64,000 nucleotides of DNA from Providencia sneebia DSM 19967 (GTDB taxonomy: Bacteria; Pseudomonadota; Gammaproteobacteria; Enterobacterales; Enterobacteriaceae): the NCBI RefSeq assembly GCF_000314895.2, contig NZ_CM001773.1:2746855-2810854 (forward strand). The letters run 5' to 3'. The notes under the pieces were generated by a model that was not told where the DNA came from, made no database searches, and saw nothing but the letters and a program-made list of their open reading frames with translations. Below are positions 21,817-31,605 of the stretch, piece after piece. The position numbers and the translations under genes were made by a program. Numbering within the stretch: the stretch's first letter is position 1; each line of letters starts with the position of its first letter.

Positions 21817-21936
21817 AATATTCACAACTTTCTTTATCATCCTGAATTTTTTAATCGCCTCATCCAACAAAAAATCTTTTAGTTCCTCTTTAATTTCACC
21901 AATTATTTCCTGAGTGGGAACCTGAAGGCTATCAGC
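21805..21936 (-). pseudogene. possible 3' remnant of an unknown gene
   Basis: A 43-codon open stretch with no start codon of its own reads like protein (QVPTQEIIGEIKEELKDFLL, then DEAIKKF) and ends in TAG inside the terminator of the convergent EamA gene. It is preceded in frame by TAA. It may be the tail of a decayed gene or only chance; I do not recognise it. Confidence 0.25.
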
Positions 21937-22009
21937 TTATCGATAGGAAAAAATAAAGGCAATATATTTAGCGCCTTATTGTATTAACTCAAAATCAAAT
22001 TGACTCTTA

Positions 22010-23521
22010 TTATTTCTTTATTTTGAATGAAATTAATCTTTCATCTAATAAATTAACCGGTTTACCATTAATTAATGCTGTTGCTGACACAATCTTCGTC
22101 TGCATCTTATAGGTGTTACAACCTCTTTCGTCATAGATAGGCACTAATTGAGCGTTTTCATAATCTCTTCCACCATTTTCCTTTTTATTTAAACTATTAA
22201 ACCCAAAAGGAGGAAAGGCAACCGTCTGTTCCTGTATAAACGGCTCATCATCAGAATGATCTTCTGTGATTATTTGAACTTTGACACGCAAATTTTCAAC
22301 TGGAATATTTTTATAACTAAAAATACCAAAAGATAATTCACACTTAGTTAAAGCACTACTATCACCGCTAAATGTCGAAATCCGCTGCATAACCAGTTTT
22401 GGTAGTTCATTCTTAAGGTCATCACGCATTTTTTTATCTGATTGACAAAGCGCTATATATTTAGAACGCGAAAAATTTTCACTAAACCCGTAATATGATT
22501 TTTCATAATAGTCAGCTGCTTTATTACAATCTGTTGAAACGGATTGTCCATTATAATAAAACTGGCTTAAATATTTTGAAGCTTCCGTCGGATTGTAATC
22601 TTTAACACTTTCAAATAAAGATAATGCTTTTTTATAATCAACTTCAGTAAGTACACCTTTGTAATATATTTTAGCTAGATTCATTGGTGCATCATTGTCA
22701 CCGGACGCTATCGCTTTTTTATACCATTCAATGGCTTTTTGTGGATCTTGTTTTATTCCCCAATCACCTTTTTCATATAAATGTGCGACAATATTTTGAG
22801 AGCTTGGATCACCTAATTCAGCGGCTTTTCGAAACCATTTTAAAGCCTCAATATCTTTTTCATTACTTTCTAATGCTGAATATCTAAAATTATATAAATG
22901 CCCAACTTGGAAGTTAAGCCTTGCATCTTTTTCGTTCTCAATTGCCCATACTTTCGCTAAATGTAAGGTATCTTGCTTACTAAACCCCATACGAGTAAAC
23001 ATTAATTGTGTTTGCGCATCCCCAGTCGATAACCATCTAGATAAATTCTCAATAAAATTAGCACGAAGATCGGGATTGGTTTCTGCCTCTACTTTTGCAT
23101 CATACAATTCAATACTTAAATTATTTGCTATCTCAAGTGGGATATCATTCTTATTTATCTTTTCAGCAAATTGAGCTGCTTTTTTGCTATTTTTATCAAT
23201 TCCAATGCCATATTGATAAAAATACCAAGCATTACCGCAACCATAGTCACCGCCGAGATCACAAGATTGCTGATAATACGCTAGCGCCTTGTTAATATCT
23301 TTTGGCGTATTAATCCCATGCTCATAAATAAAACCTAAAGTGCTTAACGCATGTGGATTACCTTCTTTTGCATATAAATCAAATACAGCCTTTGTGGTCA
23401 TATCACCATTTTCATATCGAGTTAATAATGTTTCTATTGGCGTATTTGATTCAGCATGTGCTCCATTGGAAAGAGCAAATAATGTAGACAGCAATACAAA
23501 TTTAATGTGTTTTTTATTCAT
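22010..23521 (-). CDS. secreted Sel1-repeat (TPR-like) protein
   Basis: 503 residues with a clear Sec signal peptide (MNKKHIKFVLLSTLFALSNG, cleavage likely after AHA). Sel1-like repeats are visible: ALSTLGFIYEHGINTPKDIN near 55-75, GCGNAWYFYQYGIGIDKNSK near 95, ALKWFRKAAELGDPSSQNIV near 230 and AIEWYKKAIASGDNDAPMNL near 265. The last ~110 residues form a separate beta-rich domain with cysteines. Sel1 repeats serve as protein-binding scaffolds; the partner is unknown. The ATG at 23521 is preferred to a TTG four codons upstream. It starts 12 bp after the upstream lipoprotein gene, so the two probably form an operon in the periplasm. Confidence 0.8.
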   Translation of the reverse strand: MNKKHIKFVLLSTLFALSNGAHAESNTPIETLLTRYENGDMTTKAVFDLYAKEGNPHALSTLGFIYEHGINTPKDINKALAYYQQSCDLGGDYGCGNAWYFYQYGIGIDKNSKKAAQFAEKINKNDIPLEIANNLSIELYDAKVEAETNPDLRANFIENLSRWLSTGDAQTQLMFTRMGFSKQDTLHLAKVWAIENEKDARLNFQVGHLYNFRYSALESNEKDIEALKWFRKAAELGDPSSQNIVAHLYEKGDWGIKQDPQKAIEWYKKAIASGDNDAPMNLAKIYYKGVLTEVDYKKALSLFESVKDYNPTEASKYLSQFYYNGQSVSTDCNKAADYYEKSYYGFSENFSRSKYIALCQSDKKMRDDLKNELPKLVMQRISTFSGDSSALTKCELSFGIFSYKNIPVENLRVKVQIITEDHSDDEPFIQEQTVAFPPFGFNSLNKKENGGRDYENAQLVPIYDERGCNTYKMQTKIVSATALINGKPVNLLDERLISFKIKK

Positions 23522-23533
23522 TATAAATACCAA

Positions 23534-24178
23534 TTAATTAATAACCTGCCACTCATCATTGACTAATACTAACGTTTTTGTTTTTGGCTGTTGATTAGTA
23601 ATACTCTTTTGTAGTGCAGGGAAAGCCTCTACGATTGGTTCATCTTTTACCCACGGAGCTATATTTATCACTTGATATGAAAAAGTGATTTCTACTTCGT
23701 CAATAACTTCATCTTTCGTTCTATTTTCAATAGGAGGATCTATAGAAATAATTTTATCTATTTTATAATTTCCTGCACAAAATGAACGTCTTCCTTTATT
23801 CACTAAATACTTATTACCCTCATCCGTTAGGCTGTAACGATATCCATTAGGCTCACCAACTTCATTTTTAATTGGCTCTTTATTTAATAGCCCGACAGAT
23901 TCCAATGCATTGTAATAATTCATATATTTCTGATACGTTGCCTTTACTTCTTCTGCAGGAAGAAACAAACCCGTTTTACTGAGATCGATTACCGCGGGGA
24001 AAGGTTTATCGGTATCTTTAGGAACAGGAGTAGGAATAAGACAAACATCTTCGTAATAATGTTCTAATACGCTTTTTAAATTACTTTCACTTAATTCATT
24101 GCTAGCTTGATCACAACCAGTAAGTATATATCCACTCATTAAGAAGCATGTAAAACCTAATAACTTATTCTTATTCAT
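23534..24178 (-). CDS. predicted lipoprotein of unknown function
   Basis: 214 residues. A lipoprotein signal is visible: MNKNKLLGFTCFLMSGYILT followed by G-C (lipobox LTGC, Cys22). Aspartate at +2 after the cysteine (CDQ) suggests retention in the inner membrane by the classical rule. The mature part carries two further cysteines (DVCLIP, SFCAGNY) and ends LVLVNDEWQVIN. I recognise no family. It is first in a two-gene unit with the Sel1-repeat protein, so the two products may interact at the periplasmic face of the membrane. Confidence 0.75.
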   Translation of the reverse strand: MNKNKLLGFTCFLMSGYILTGCDQASNELSESNLKSVLEHYYEDVCLIPTPVPKDTDKPFPAVIDLSKTGLFLPAEEVKATYQKYMNYYNALESVGLLNKEPIKNEVGEPNGYRYSLTDEGNKYLVNKGRRSFCAGNYKIDKIISIDPPIENRTKDEVIDEVEITFSYQVINIAPWVKDEPIVEAFPALQKSITNQQPKTKTLVLVNDEWQVIN

Positions 24179-24404
24179 AATATAAATTTTTATCTAATGT
24201 TATTAATGAAGTTAACTTTTGTTATTAGGATACTCTGTAAGAATAACTAACTCTACAAAATTAAGTCTATTTTATAAAACTCAACATTTTATTAACGAAT
24301 TAATCTTGATATGACAATTAAATATTGATGGTGAAATCTAAAAGAGATGATGGGAATTTAGAAAGAATAATAAAATAGAATTGAAAGTATTATCAGATTA
24401 GCGA

Positions 24405-24440
24405 TAGAAAATGCCGCCCTCAATAAATTGCGGGCGGCAT
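24405..24440 (-). terminator. Terminator after fabB
   Basis: On the minus strand ATGCCGCCC pairs with GGGCGGCAT across a 12-nt loop and is followed by TTTTC. It lies directly after the fabB stop. Confidence 0.88.
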
Positions 24441-24444
24441 CAAA

Positions 24445-25656
24445 TTATGCTTTGTATTTACTCATGACCAAAGTCGCATTTGTACCACCGAAGCCGAAGC
24501 TATTCGACATAACGGTATCTAATGCCTGTTCAGTCGTTTCTGTGATGATTTTCAAACCTGCTGCTTTTTCATCAAGATTTTCAATATTAATGCTTGGTGC
24601 AATAAAACCATGCTCTAACATCAGCAAGCTATAAATTGCTTCATGAACACCAGCAGCACCTAATGAGTGACCACTCATTGCTTTAGTTGCAGAGATAGCC
24701 GGAGAATTATGACCAAACACTTCTTGGATAGCTTCTAATTCTTTGGTATCACCAACAGGTGTTGATGTGCCATGAGTATTGATATAATCAATTTTATCAA
24801 TACCTTGCATTGCCATTTGCATACAACGCACTGCGCCTTCACCTGATGGTGCGACCATGTCTGCGCCATCGGAAGTTGCACCGTAACCCACGATTTCAGC
24901 GTAGATATGTGCGCCACGTGCTAATGCATGTTCTAGCTCTTCAACAACAACAATACCGCCGCCGCCAGCGATAACAAAGCCATCGCGACCATTATCATAA
25001 GTTCTTGATGCTTTACTTGGTGTGTCATTGTATTTTGTTGACAATGCACCCATTGCATCAAATTCACAACTCATTTCCCAACTCAGTTCTTCACCACCGC
25101 CCGCAAATACAACATCTTGTTTGCCTAGTTGGATAAGTTCTACTGCGTGACCGATACAGTGTGCTGATGTTGAGCAAGCTGAACTCATTGAATAGTTCAC
25201 ACCTTTAATTTTAAAAGGAGTTGCTAGGCAAGCTGAAATACCAGATCCCATTGCGCGAGTAACCATATATGGACCAACGCCACGCAAACCTTTAGCTCGC
25301 ATACCATCAGAACCCGCAACTTGGTTACGTGGTGAACCGCCACCCGATCCCACAACTAAACCGGTACGAATGTTTGAAATTTGTTCATCAGTTAAACCGG
25401 AATCACTAATTGCCTGTTCCATTGCAAGATATGCATATACGGAACAATCACTCATGAAACGGCGGATCTTACGGTCAATCAGACCTTCAGTATCCAATTT
25501 AACATTACCCCAGACGTGGCTACGCAGCCCCGCCTCTTTAAATTCTTCTGAAAAAGTGATCCCTGAACGACCTTCTTTCAAAGAGGCCAATACTTCTTCT
25601 TGGTTGTTACCGATGCTAGAAACAATTCCTAGACCAGTGATGACCGCACGCTTCAT
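24445..25656 (-). CDS. fabB: beta-ketoacyl-ACP synthase I
   Basis: FabB elongates acyl-ACPs and is needed for unsaturated fatty-acid synthesis. It has 403 residues (E. coli 406). The Cys-His-His triad is visible as C161 ([12 protein letters not shown]), H295 (INTHGTSTP) and H330 ([11 protein letters not shown]). It is divergent from mnmC as in E. coli. FabR- and FadR-like operators lie 50-85 bp upstream. The codon use is that of a highly expressed housekeeping gene. Confidence 0.98.
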   Translation of the reverse strand: MKRAVITGLGIVSSIGNNQEEVLASLKEGRSGITFSEEFKEAGLRSHVWGNVKLDTEGLIDRKIRRFMSDCSVYAYLAMEQAISDSGLTDEQISNIRTGLVVGSGGGSPRNQVAGSDGMRAKGLRGVGPYMVTRAMGSGISACLATPFKIKGVNYSMSSACSTSAHCIGHAVELIQLGKQDVVFAGGGEELSWEMSCEFDAMGALSTKYNDTPSKASRTYDNGRDGFVIAGGGGIVVVEELEHALARGAHIYAEIVGYGATSDGADMVAPSGEGAVRCMQMAMQGIDKIDYINTHGTSTPVGDTKELEAIQEVFGHNSPAISATKAMSGHSLGAAGVHEAIYSLLMLEHGFIAPSINIENLDEKAAGLKIITETTEQALDTVMSNSFGFGGTNATLVMSKYKA

Positions 25657-25707
25657 TCATTACCTCTTGGCTTTAATTTGTAATTGCCGGATTATGACCA
25701 ACACTTT

Positions 25708-25725
25708 AGCTTACACTTGTACGCT
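25708..25725 (-). promoter_or_regulatory. FabR-like operator upstream of fabB
   Basis: The plus strand reads AGCTTACACTTGTACGCT, a dyad that matches the FabR palindrome described for E. coli fabA and fabB (AGCGTACA-type half-sites) with one changed base. It is centred about 60 bp upstream of the fabB start. Confidence 0.7.
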
Positions 25726-25728
25726 GAA

Positions 25729-25741
25729 CAAGTCCGATCAG
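25729..25741 (-). promoter_or_regulatory. FadR-like operator upstream of fabB
   Basis: On the minus strand CTGATCGGACTTG, close to the FadR consensus CTGGTCNGACCTG with two changes. It directly abuts the FabR-like dyad, the arrangement known at E. coli fabB, where FadR activates and FabR represses. Confidence 0.6.
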
Positions 25742-25858
25742 GGTAAATATTTGTATTTTTTTCTTTCGTTATGCGGTTAGATTTTTGTTTGAAGCTAGCC
25801 TTACAGGTTATTGCGCGTTAAAATTCAGCTATTATTTCGCAAATCACAGGCGTAACTC

Positions 25859-27925
25859 GTGAAAAAATCAGTTATTCAAACCGCTCATCTTAGCTGGAGC
25901 GATGATGGTATTCCCACTTCAACCCAATTTGATGACGTCTATTTTTCTGACCAAGGTGGGCTAGAAGAAACGCGTCATGTTTTTTTGCAAGGAAACCAAT
26001 TCCCAGCACGCTTTGAAAACCACCCCTTTGAAACGTGTATTATTGCTGAAACGGGCTTTGGGACTGGGTTAAACTTCCTCACCTTATGCCAATGTTTTGA
26101 GCAATTTAAACTAGCTCATCCCCAAGCAAAACTTCAACGTTTACATTATATCAGCTTTGAAAAATACCCTTTAAGCCTAGAAGACCTAAAAGCTGCTCAT
26201 CGCCGTTGGCCAGAGCTTAGCCGGCTATCAGAAATGCTTTGTGAACAATGGCCATTACCTTTAGCTGGTAACCATCGAATTATATTAAAAAATGGCAATA
26301 TCATACTGGATTTATGGTTTGGTGACGTAAATGAGCTATTACCTCTACTTAATAGCAATCTAAACAATAAGATAGATGCTTGGTTTTTGGATGGATTTGC
26401 ACCGTCTAAAAATCCGCAAATGTGGAGCGAACAACTGTTCACTGCAATGGCAAAATATGCGCGTAAAGGAGGGACATTTGCGACCTTCACGGCAGCAGGT
26501 TTTGTCAAACGTGGTTTGCGACAAGTTGGCTTTACCATCAAAAAAGTAAAAGGTTTTGGTCGTAAACGGGAAATGTTGACAGGAATTTTAGAACAAAAAG
26601 ATGACATTAAGATGACACCTTGGTTTTATCGACATTCAGCTAATAACCCGAAAGATATTGCAATTATTGGTGGCGGGTTAGCAAGTTTAGTCACAGCTTA
26701 CGCCCTAACCCAACGTGGCGCTCATGTTACGATTTATTGTAAAGATAAACAGATTGCTCAAAATGCCTCTGGTAATCGCCAAGGTGCTGTTTATCCTCTA
26801 CTTAATGGGCGAGATGATCCACTAGAACGTTTTTTTGTTAGTGCTTTCCCCTATGCAAGACGTTTTTATGACCAACTGCAACATTCAGGTTTACAATTTG
26901 ATTGTGCTTGGTGTGGCGTATCAGAACTTGCTTACCATGATAGAAGCCAGCGAAAAATTAGTGCCATGTTGCAAACTCAATGGCCAGAAGGTTTTGCAGT
27001 CGGTAAAACTCGGGAACAATTGAGTCAGATAGCGGGTCTTGATATCAATCATGATGGCATTCACTATTCTGATGGTGGCTGGTTATCGCCAGCGCAATTA
27101 TGTGAAAACTTGGTTCATAAACTAAAAGAACATCACGTTAATTTTTGTTTTGAACACAATATCACTCATTTAGAAAACACACCGTCAGGTTGGCAACTTG
27201 AGGCGACAGTTACAGTTAAAGAAGGACAGCAAACCTTTTTACATCAAACCGTTATTGTTGCTAATGGACATTTGCTAAATCAGTTTTTACAAACACAGCC
27301 ACTTCCTATTACGCCTGTAAAAGGACAAGTTAGCCATATTCCTAGTAACCCTGAATTGAAGCAGCTTAATAATGTGCTGTGCTATGAGGGTTATCTCACG
27401 CCAATAAACCCCAATAACCAACAACATTGCATTGGTGCTAGCTATCATCGTAATCAGCTTGATTTTGCATATAGTGAAGCTGACCAAAAAGAAAATAAGC
27501 AAAAATTAGTCAATAGCTTACCGGATGTTGATTGGCCTCAAACGATTGATATATCTACTCATCAAGCTCGTCAGGGCATTCGTTGCGTTATTCGCGACCA
27601 CATGCCACTTGTCGGCAATATTCCTGATTTCGCTCGTTTAATGGAATGCTACGAAAATCTTGAAGTCAAAATTGAACAAAATGTGGATATTGAATTAGCG
27701 CCAAGCTATGAGAATTTATTTGTTATGGGCGCATTGGGTTCCCGAGGGCTTTCAACGGCACCATTATGTGGTGAATTATTAGCTGCACAAATATTTGCAG
27801 AACCATTACCTTTAGATGATGAAACATTAGCCGCCCTGCACCCTAACCGTTTTTGGGTAAGAAAATTACTCAAAGGACGTGAAGTGAAAAATGAATCTTC
27901 AATAATGAGAGAAAATACAAAGTAA
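25859..27925 (+). CDS. mnmC: bifunctional tRNA 5-methylaminomethyl-2-thiouridine biosynthesis protein MnmC
   Basis: MnmC completes mnm5s2U at the wobble position of some tRNAs. The N-terminal MnmC2 methyltransferase domain (residues ~1-250) shows the SAM motif [16 protein letters not shown] and [17 protein letters not shown]; the C-terminal FAD-dependent MnmC1 oxidoreductase starts at [20 protein letters not shown] (~265) and ends with [20 protein letters not shown]. It has 688 residues (E. coli 668). The start is GTG at 25859, as no ATG fits the family N-terminus. It is divergent from fabB. Confidence 0.96.
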   Translation: MKKSVIQTAHLSWSDDGIPTSTQFDDVYFSDQGGLEETRHVFLQGNQFPARFENHPFETCIIAETGFGTGLNFLTLCQCFEQFKLAHPQAKLQRLHYISFEKYPLSLEDLKAAHRRWPELSRLSEMLCEQWPLPLAGNHRIILKNGNIILDLWFGDVNELLPLLNSNLNNKIDAWFLDGFAPSKNPQMWSEQLFTAMAKYARKGGTFATFTAAGFVKRGLRQVGFTIKKVKGFGRKREMLTGILEQKDDIKMTPWFYRHSANNPKDIAIIGGGLASLVTAYALTQRGAHVTIYCKDKQIAQNASGNRQGAVYPLLNGRDDPLERFFVSAFPYARRFYDQLQHSGLQFDCAWCGVSELAYHDRSQRKISAMLQTQWPEGFAVGKTREQLSQIAGLDINHDGIHYSDGGWLSPAQLCENLVHKLKEHHVNFCFEHNITHLENTPSGWQLEATVTVKEGQQTFLHQTVIVANGHLLNQFLQTQPLPITPVKGQVSHIPSNPELKQLNNVLCYEGYLTPINPNNQQHCIGASYHRNQLDFAYSEADQKENKQKLVNSLPDVDWPQTIDISTHQARQGIRCVIRDHMPLVGNIPDFARLMECYENLEVKIEQNVDIELAPSYENLFVMGALGSRGLSTAPLCGELLAAQIFAEPLPLDDETLAALHPNRFWVRKLLKGREVKNESSIMRENTK

Positions 27926-27928
27926 TCC

Positions 27929-27966
27929 TAGCAATCTAAACATTTTCAATGGTGTTTAGATTGCTA
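27929..27966 (+). terminator. Hairpin after mnmC
   Basis: TAGCAATCTAAACA and TGTTTAGATTGCTA form a perfect 14-bp stem with a 10-nt loop, 4 bp after the mnmC stop. The following T tract is short and interrupted (AAAAGCATTTTC), so termination strength is uncertain. Confidence 0.65.
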
Positions 27967-28012
27967 AAAGCATTTTCACAAAGCTAATAATAGATTAATA
28001 ATCAATCTATTA

Positions 28013-28531
28013 TTACACTGTAACCGAGATCACCATGGCACAACGATCTTGCGCATTAAACCCTGCTTCCACTTCTTCTTGTAAAATAGATTTTAGTTCT
28101 TCCGATAAATCGGACTCACCCAGTAATCTAAAACCTAGGCGTTGATAATAAGGTGCATTCCAAGGTATATCTCGAAATGTGGTTAAACTCACAAAAGGGA
28201 TCCCTTGTTCTTGAGCATAAGCAAGAATATGCTGAATGAGTTGCTTTCCTATCCCTTTTCCTTGCCATATATGGCAAACGGACACTTCATTAATATGTAA
28301 ACTATTTTCTAATTTTTGAGTATTAATAAAGCCTATTGGCAAATCGTCATTATCAACCGCAACCCATTCCATTTGCTGTTGCACATATTCAATATGATCT
28401 TGCTCTGATTGTACATCACCCTCTGCAATCCAATTAAATTGTGGATGACCACGAAAACTTTGAGCTGCGGAAGCTTCTATTACAGGTAATTTATTAACAT
28501 CTTTTATATTCGCTTGGCGAATAACAAACAT
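28013..28531 (-). CDS. GNAT-family N-acetyltransferase
   Basis: 172 residues with the GNAT fold: MFVIRQANIKDVNKLPVIE at the N-terminus, the acetyl-CoA-binding motif A (HIWQGKGIGKQLIQHILAYA, Q/RxxGxG/A type) near residues 88-107, and motif B in NAPYYQRLGFRLLGES. The substrate cannot be told from the sequence. It is flanked by a terminator on its upstream side, so it is probably transcribed alone. It is not part of the E. coli gene order here. Confidence 0.88.
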   Translation of the reverse strand: MFVIRQANIKDVNKLPVIEASAAQSFRGHPQFNWIAEGDVQSEQDHIEYVQQQMEWVAVDNDDLPIGFINTQKLENSLHINEVSVCHIWQGKGIGKQLIQHILAYAQEQGIPFVSLTTFRDIPWNAPYYQRLGFRLLGESDLSEELKSILQEEVEAGFNAQDRCAMVISVTV

Positions 28532-28546
28532 AACCTTCCCTTATAC

Positions 28547-28569
28547 AAAAAGAGGGTTTCCCCTCTTTT
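28547..28569 (-). terminator. Terminator after yfcL
   Basis: On the minus strand AAAAGAGGG-GAAA-CCCTCTTTT followed by TGT; it lies 45 bp beyond the yfcL stop and separates the epmC-yfcL unit from the GNAT gene. Confidence 0.8.
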
Positions 28570-28614
28570 CAATGATAAAAAATGAAAATAGTCTTTCAAC
28601 AAATAAAACTGCAA

Positions 28615-28887
28615 TTAACGCACATCGTCCAATAATGTTTTCCACATATTGAGGACAAGAATTTGGTCAGGTGGTGTTAATTCGCCACCTTTAATGGCTT
28701 GTTGAATACTTTGTTCGACGCGTTGATATAAAGCATCTGCGCTGACTTCATTTTCTTCTTCTAATTCTGCTACAGCAAGGGTTAAATGCCCACGTAAATA
28801 GCCACCCGCAAATAACTCATCATCACTTGCGTGTTCAACCATATCATCAATTTTTGTCAGTATGCGTGTTTCAAAATCCGCAAGCAT
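28615..28887 (-). CDS. yfcL: YfcL family protein
   Basis: A 90-residue acidic cytosolic protein matching E. coli YfcL (92 residues): [20 protein letters not shown] is diagnostic. Function unknown. It lies 26 bp downstream of epmC, as in E. coli, in what looks like a yfcA-epmC-yfcL unit. Confidence 0.92.
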   Translation of the reverse strand: MLADFETRILTKIDDMVEHASDDELFAGGYLRGHLTLAVAELEEENEVSADALYQRVEQSIQQAIKGGELTPPDQILVLNMWKTLLDDVR

Positions 28888-28913
28888 GCTTAATCCTTAC
28901 TGTTGTTAATGTA

Positions 28914-29465
28914 TTATTTGGCAAAAAGATCTTCCGGATAAGGGAAATCTTTCGCACTAAGTGGAGGCGTATTGTAAAACGATTGTAACGCGTTAACAAA
29001 GCGTAATGGTCTTTCTGGAATACCATTGGCTAAATATTCCATAACTTGTGCATGCACTTTTCGTTGAAATGCAATACGATCAGGCTCAAAACTGCCTTCC
29101 AAGTTATCGCAACTCACATTGAAAGGGATACCAACTGCGGCACAAAATAGCCAATCAAATGCTTGAGGCTTTATCTCTACAACTTCAAAATCGCATTGCG
29201 TTTTTTCATCTCGACCATCAGGACAATACCAATAGCCATAATCAACTTGTTGACGCCGAGCAGCTCCCGCAATACACCAATGAGAAATTTCATGTAATGC
29301 GCTGGTAAAAAAACCATGAGCAAAAACAATACGGTTGTACGGAGTTTCGTCGTCAGCAGGAAGATAAATAGGTTCATCCTCTCCCTTAACAAGTTTTGTG
29401 TTGTACTCTTCGCCAAAGCACTCTTCAAAAATATCAATAAGTTGCTGATAATGATGTTTAGTCAT
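28914..29465 (-). CDS. epmC: elongation factor P hydroxylase EpmC
   Basis: EpmC (YfcM) hydroxylates the beta-lysylated lysine of EF-P. It has 183 residues (E. coli 182). VFAHGFFTSALHEISHWCIA carries the metal-type histidines, followed by VDYGYWYCPDGRDEKTQC and FEPDRIAFQRKVHAQVMEYL. It starts 16 bp after yfcA, consistent with co-transcription. Confidence 0.95.
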   Translation of the reverse strand: MTKHHYQQLIDIFEECFGEEYNTKLVKGEDEPIYLPADDETPYNRIVFAHGFFTSALHEISHWCIAGAARRQQVDYGYWYCPDGRDEKTQCDFEVVEIKPQAFDWLFCAAVGIPFNVSCDNLEGSFEPDRIAFQRKVHAQVMEYLANGIPERPLRFVNALQSFYNTPPLSAKDFPYPEDLFAK

Positions 29466-29481
29466 GAAAATTTAAATCATC

Positions 29482-30285
29482 TTAAAATAATGAAATAACC
29501 CAAGCCTTGATAGCATCACCATGGTTATCATGAAGTAATTTAATACTCATTAATAAAGAGATAACGACAATCATTGGTCGGATCAGCTTTTGTCCTTTAG
29601 TTAACACTAACCTAGCACCCAGTCTCGCGCCAACCATTTGGCCGATAAGCATAACAAAGCCTAATGTCCAAAGAACATGACCTCCGATAATAAAAAAGAC
29701 TAAAGAGCCAAGATTCGAGGCAAAATTAAGCAATTTTGCATGGGCAGTCGCTTTAGCAAGGTTATAGCCTAATAACAAAACATAACCTAACGCCATGAAT
29801 GAGCCAGTCCCCGGACCAAATGCCCCATCATAAAAACCCATTCCCAGCCCAATGGTCATACCAAATACTGGCATGCTTACCCGCTGATGGCGATCTTCTA
29901 TACCAATTGAAGGTGTTAATAGAAAATAGAGACCAACAAAGATAATCATCATCGGTAATAACTGTTTCAGAAAATCAGTGCTAATCATCTGGATCAGAAT
30001 AGCACCTAACATCGAACCAAAAACAGTCATGATGAAAGGGAATCTTTGCTCTCGTAAACTAATTGCCTTTCGTTTTACAAAATAGAGCGTCGAGGAAAAA
30101 GAACCACCAACTGCTTGTAATTTATTGGTTGCAAGCGCCTCTACAGGTGTAATACCCGCAGAGAGCAATGCCGGAATTGTCAATAAGCCACCACCACCTG
30201 CGATGGAATCAATAAAACCCGCAAAAAGCGCAACAAAAAACAGAAGTAAATAAACTTCAGGTGCAACGGCGGTCAGCCAATCCAT
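29482..30285 (-). CDS. yfcA: TauE/SafE-family membrane protein YfcA
   Basis: 267 residues (E. coli YfcA 269) with about eight TM helices. The TauE/SafE signature is visible as FAGFIDSIAGGGGLLTIPAL near residue 20 and FYDGAFGPGTGSFMALGYVL near 150. The family exports or takes up sulfur-containing organic anions; the substrate of YfcA is unknown. In E. coli mepA lies between aroC and yfcA; here it is missing and only ~160 bp separate the genes. Confidence 0.93.
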   Translation of the reverse strand: MDWLTAVAPEVYLLLFFVALFAGFIDSIAGGGGLLTIPALLSAGITPVEALATNKLQAVGGSFSSTLYFVKRKAISLREQRFPFIMTVFGSMLGAILIQMISTDFLKQLLPMMIIFVGLYFLLTPSIGIEDRHQRVSMPVFGMTIGLGMGFYDGAFGPGTGSFMALGYVLLLGYNLAKATAHAKLLNFASNLGSLVFFIIGGHVLWTLGFVMLIGQMVGARLGARLVLTKGQKLIRPMIVVISLLMSIKLLHDNHGDAIKAWVISLF

Positions 30286-30399
30286 TTTTTAATCCAGAAA
30301 CCAGAATTAGAGGGGATAGATATATACGATATCTTGCCTAGATGCTTTGTTTAAGGAGGCGACATCTAAACCTTCGTCATGCATATAAATAACAGAATG

Positions 30400-30433
30400 C
30401 ATTGGGAAGACAATAAGATTAGTCTCCCCAATG
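30400..30433 (-). terminator. Hairpin after aroC
   Basis: On the minus strand CATTGGGGAGAC pairs with GTCTTCCCAATG (one mismatch or G-T pair) across a 10-nt loop, 13 bp after the aroC stop. No good T run follows, so it may be only a partial terminator. Confidence 0.55.
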
Positions 30434-30445
30434 AGTTAATATGAC

Positions 30446-31533
30446 TTATACAAAAGGCTTCATTGTCGGAATGACATCAGCACACTGCCCACGATGGCGT
30501 AAAAAATGATCCATTAAGACAATTGCCAACATAGCTTCTGCAATAGGAACAGCACGGATACCAACACAAGGATCATGGCGACCTTTGGTTATCATCTCAA
30601 CTTCTTCACCATGCCGATTTAATGTTTTACCGGAAACCGTAATACTGGAGGTAGGTTTCATTGCAATATGGGCAATAATAGGCTGACTACTGCTAATTCC
30701 CCCTAAAATACCGCCAGCATGATTTGAGGTAAATCTAGCTTCCGTGATTTCATCACGATTTTCACTGCCTTTTAGGCTGATAACATCAAATCCATCACCA
30801 ATTTCAACGCCTTTAACTGCATTAATGCTCATTAAAGCGTGAGCAATATCGGCATCCAAACGGTCAAAAACAGGTTCACCTAAACCTGCCGGAACATTTT
30901 CAGCGATGACAGTCACTTTAGCCCCGATAGAATCACCTTCTTTTTTAATCCACGCAATAATTCATCAAGTGCTTCTAATTTACTTGGATCAGGGCAGAAA
31001 AAAGGATTATCTTCAACAATTGACCAATCTTTGATATCACATTTCACAGAGCCCATTTGAGTTAGGCAACCACGAATAGTTATCCCAAACTTTTCATGCA
31101 GATATTTTTTAGCTATCGCACCAGCAGCCACACGCATGGCTGTTTCTCGGGCAGATGAACGACCACCACCGCGATAATCTCGCATACCATACTTTTGCTC
31201 ATAGGTATAATCGGCATGCCCTGGTCTAAAGACATCTTTGATAGCACCATAATCTTGTGAGCGCTGGTCAGTATTTTCGATTAATAAGCCTATGCTAGTG
31301 CCTGTCGTCACGCCATTAAAAACACCCGAAAGAATTTTAACTTGGTCTGGTTCACGACGTGCCGTGGTGTAACGTGAAGTGCCTGGACGGCGGCGATCAA
31401 GATCACCTTGTAAATCAGCTTCTGTCAATTCCAGTCCTGGTGGAACACCATCAATAATGCAACCTAATGCTAAACCGTGTGATTCCCCAAATGTGGTAAC
31501 ACGAAATAATTGACCTATTGAATTTCCTGCCAT
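30446..31533 (-). pseudogene. aroC: chorismate synthase AroC, frameshifted in this sequence
   Basis: Chorismate synthase makes chorismate from EPSP with reduced FMN, the last common step of aromatic synthesis. Residues 1-200 (from the ATG at 31533, RBS AGGA) match E. coli Aro[56 protein letters not shown]. The frame then breaks at a run of six A (30941-30946) and reaches a stop at about 30913; the C-terminal 150 residues ([39 protein letters not shown]) continue in the -1 frame to 30446. Adding one A restores a 362-residue protein (E. coli 361). The break sits exactly in a slippery A-AAA-AAG heptamer. Since the gene is needed for prototrophy and everything else is conserved, a sequencing or recent homopolymer deletion, or rescue by -1 slippage, are all possible. 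Confidence 0.85.
30940..30946 (-). other. A-AAA-AAG slippery heptamer at the aroC frame break
   Basis: On the minus strand the zero-frame codons read TTA-AAA-AAG-AAG, so the heptamer A-AAA-AAG is in the frame used at E. coli dnaX. A -1 slip after AAG gives GAA-GGT-GAT, which is exactly the conserved K-K-E-G-D of AroC. I see no strong upstream SD-like element; a weak 6-bp stem (CAGGTT/AACCTG) lies about 45 nt downstream. Confidence 0.5.
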
Positions 31534-31605
31534 AACCAATTCCTATATGAATTTTTTATTGTGATGTTGTGTGGAAAAGTTAAATTTTTTATATTCTAAA
31601 CAATG

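Noticed and set aside
30446..30916. Reading the C-terminal part of aroC as a separate 156-residue gene
   Set aside because: No RBS precedes the apparent start, and the protein continues exactly where the first part breaks off.
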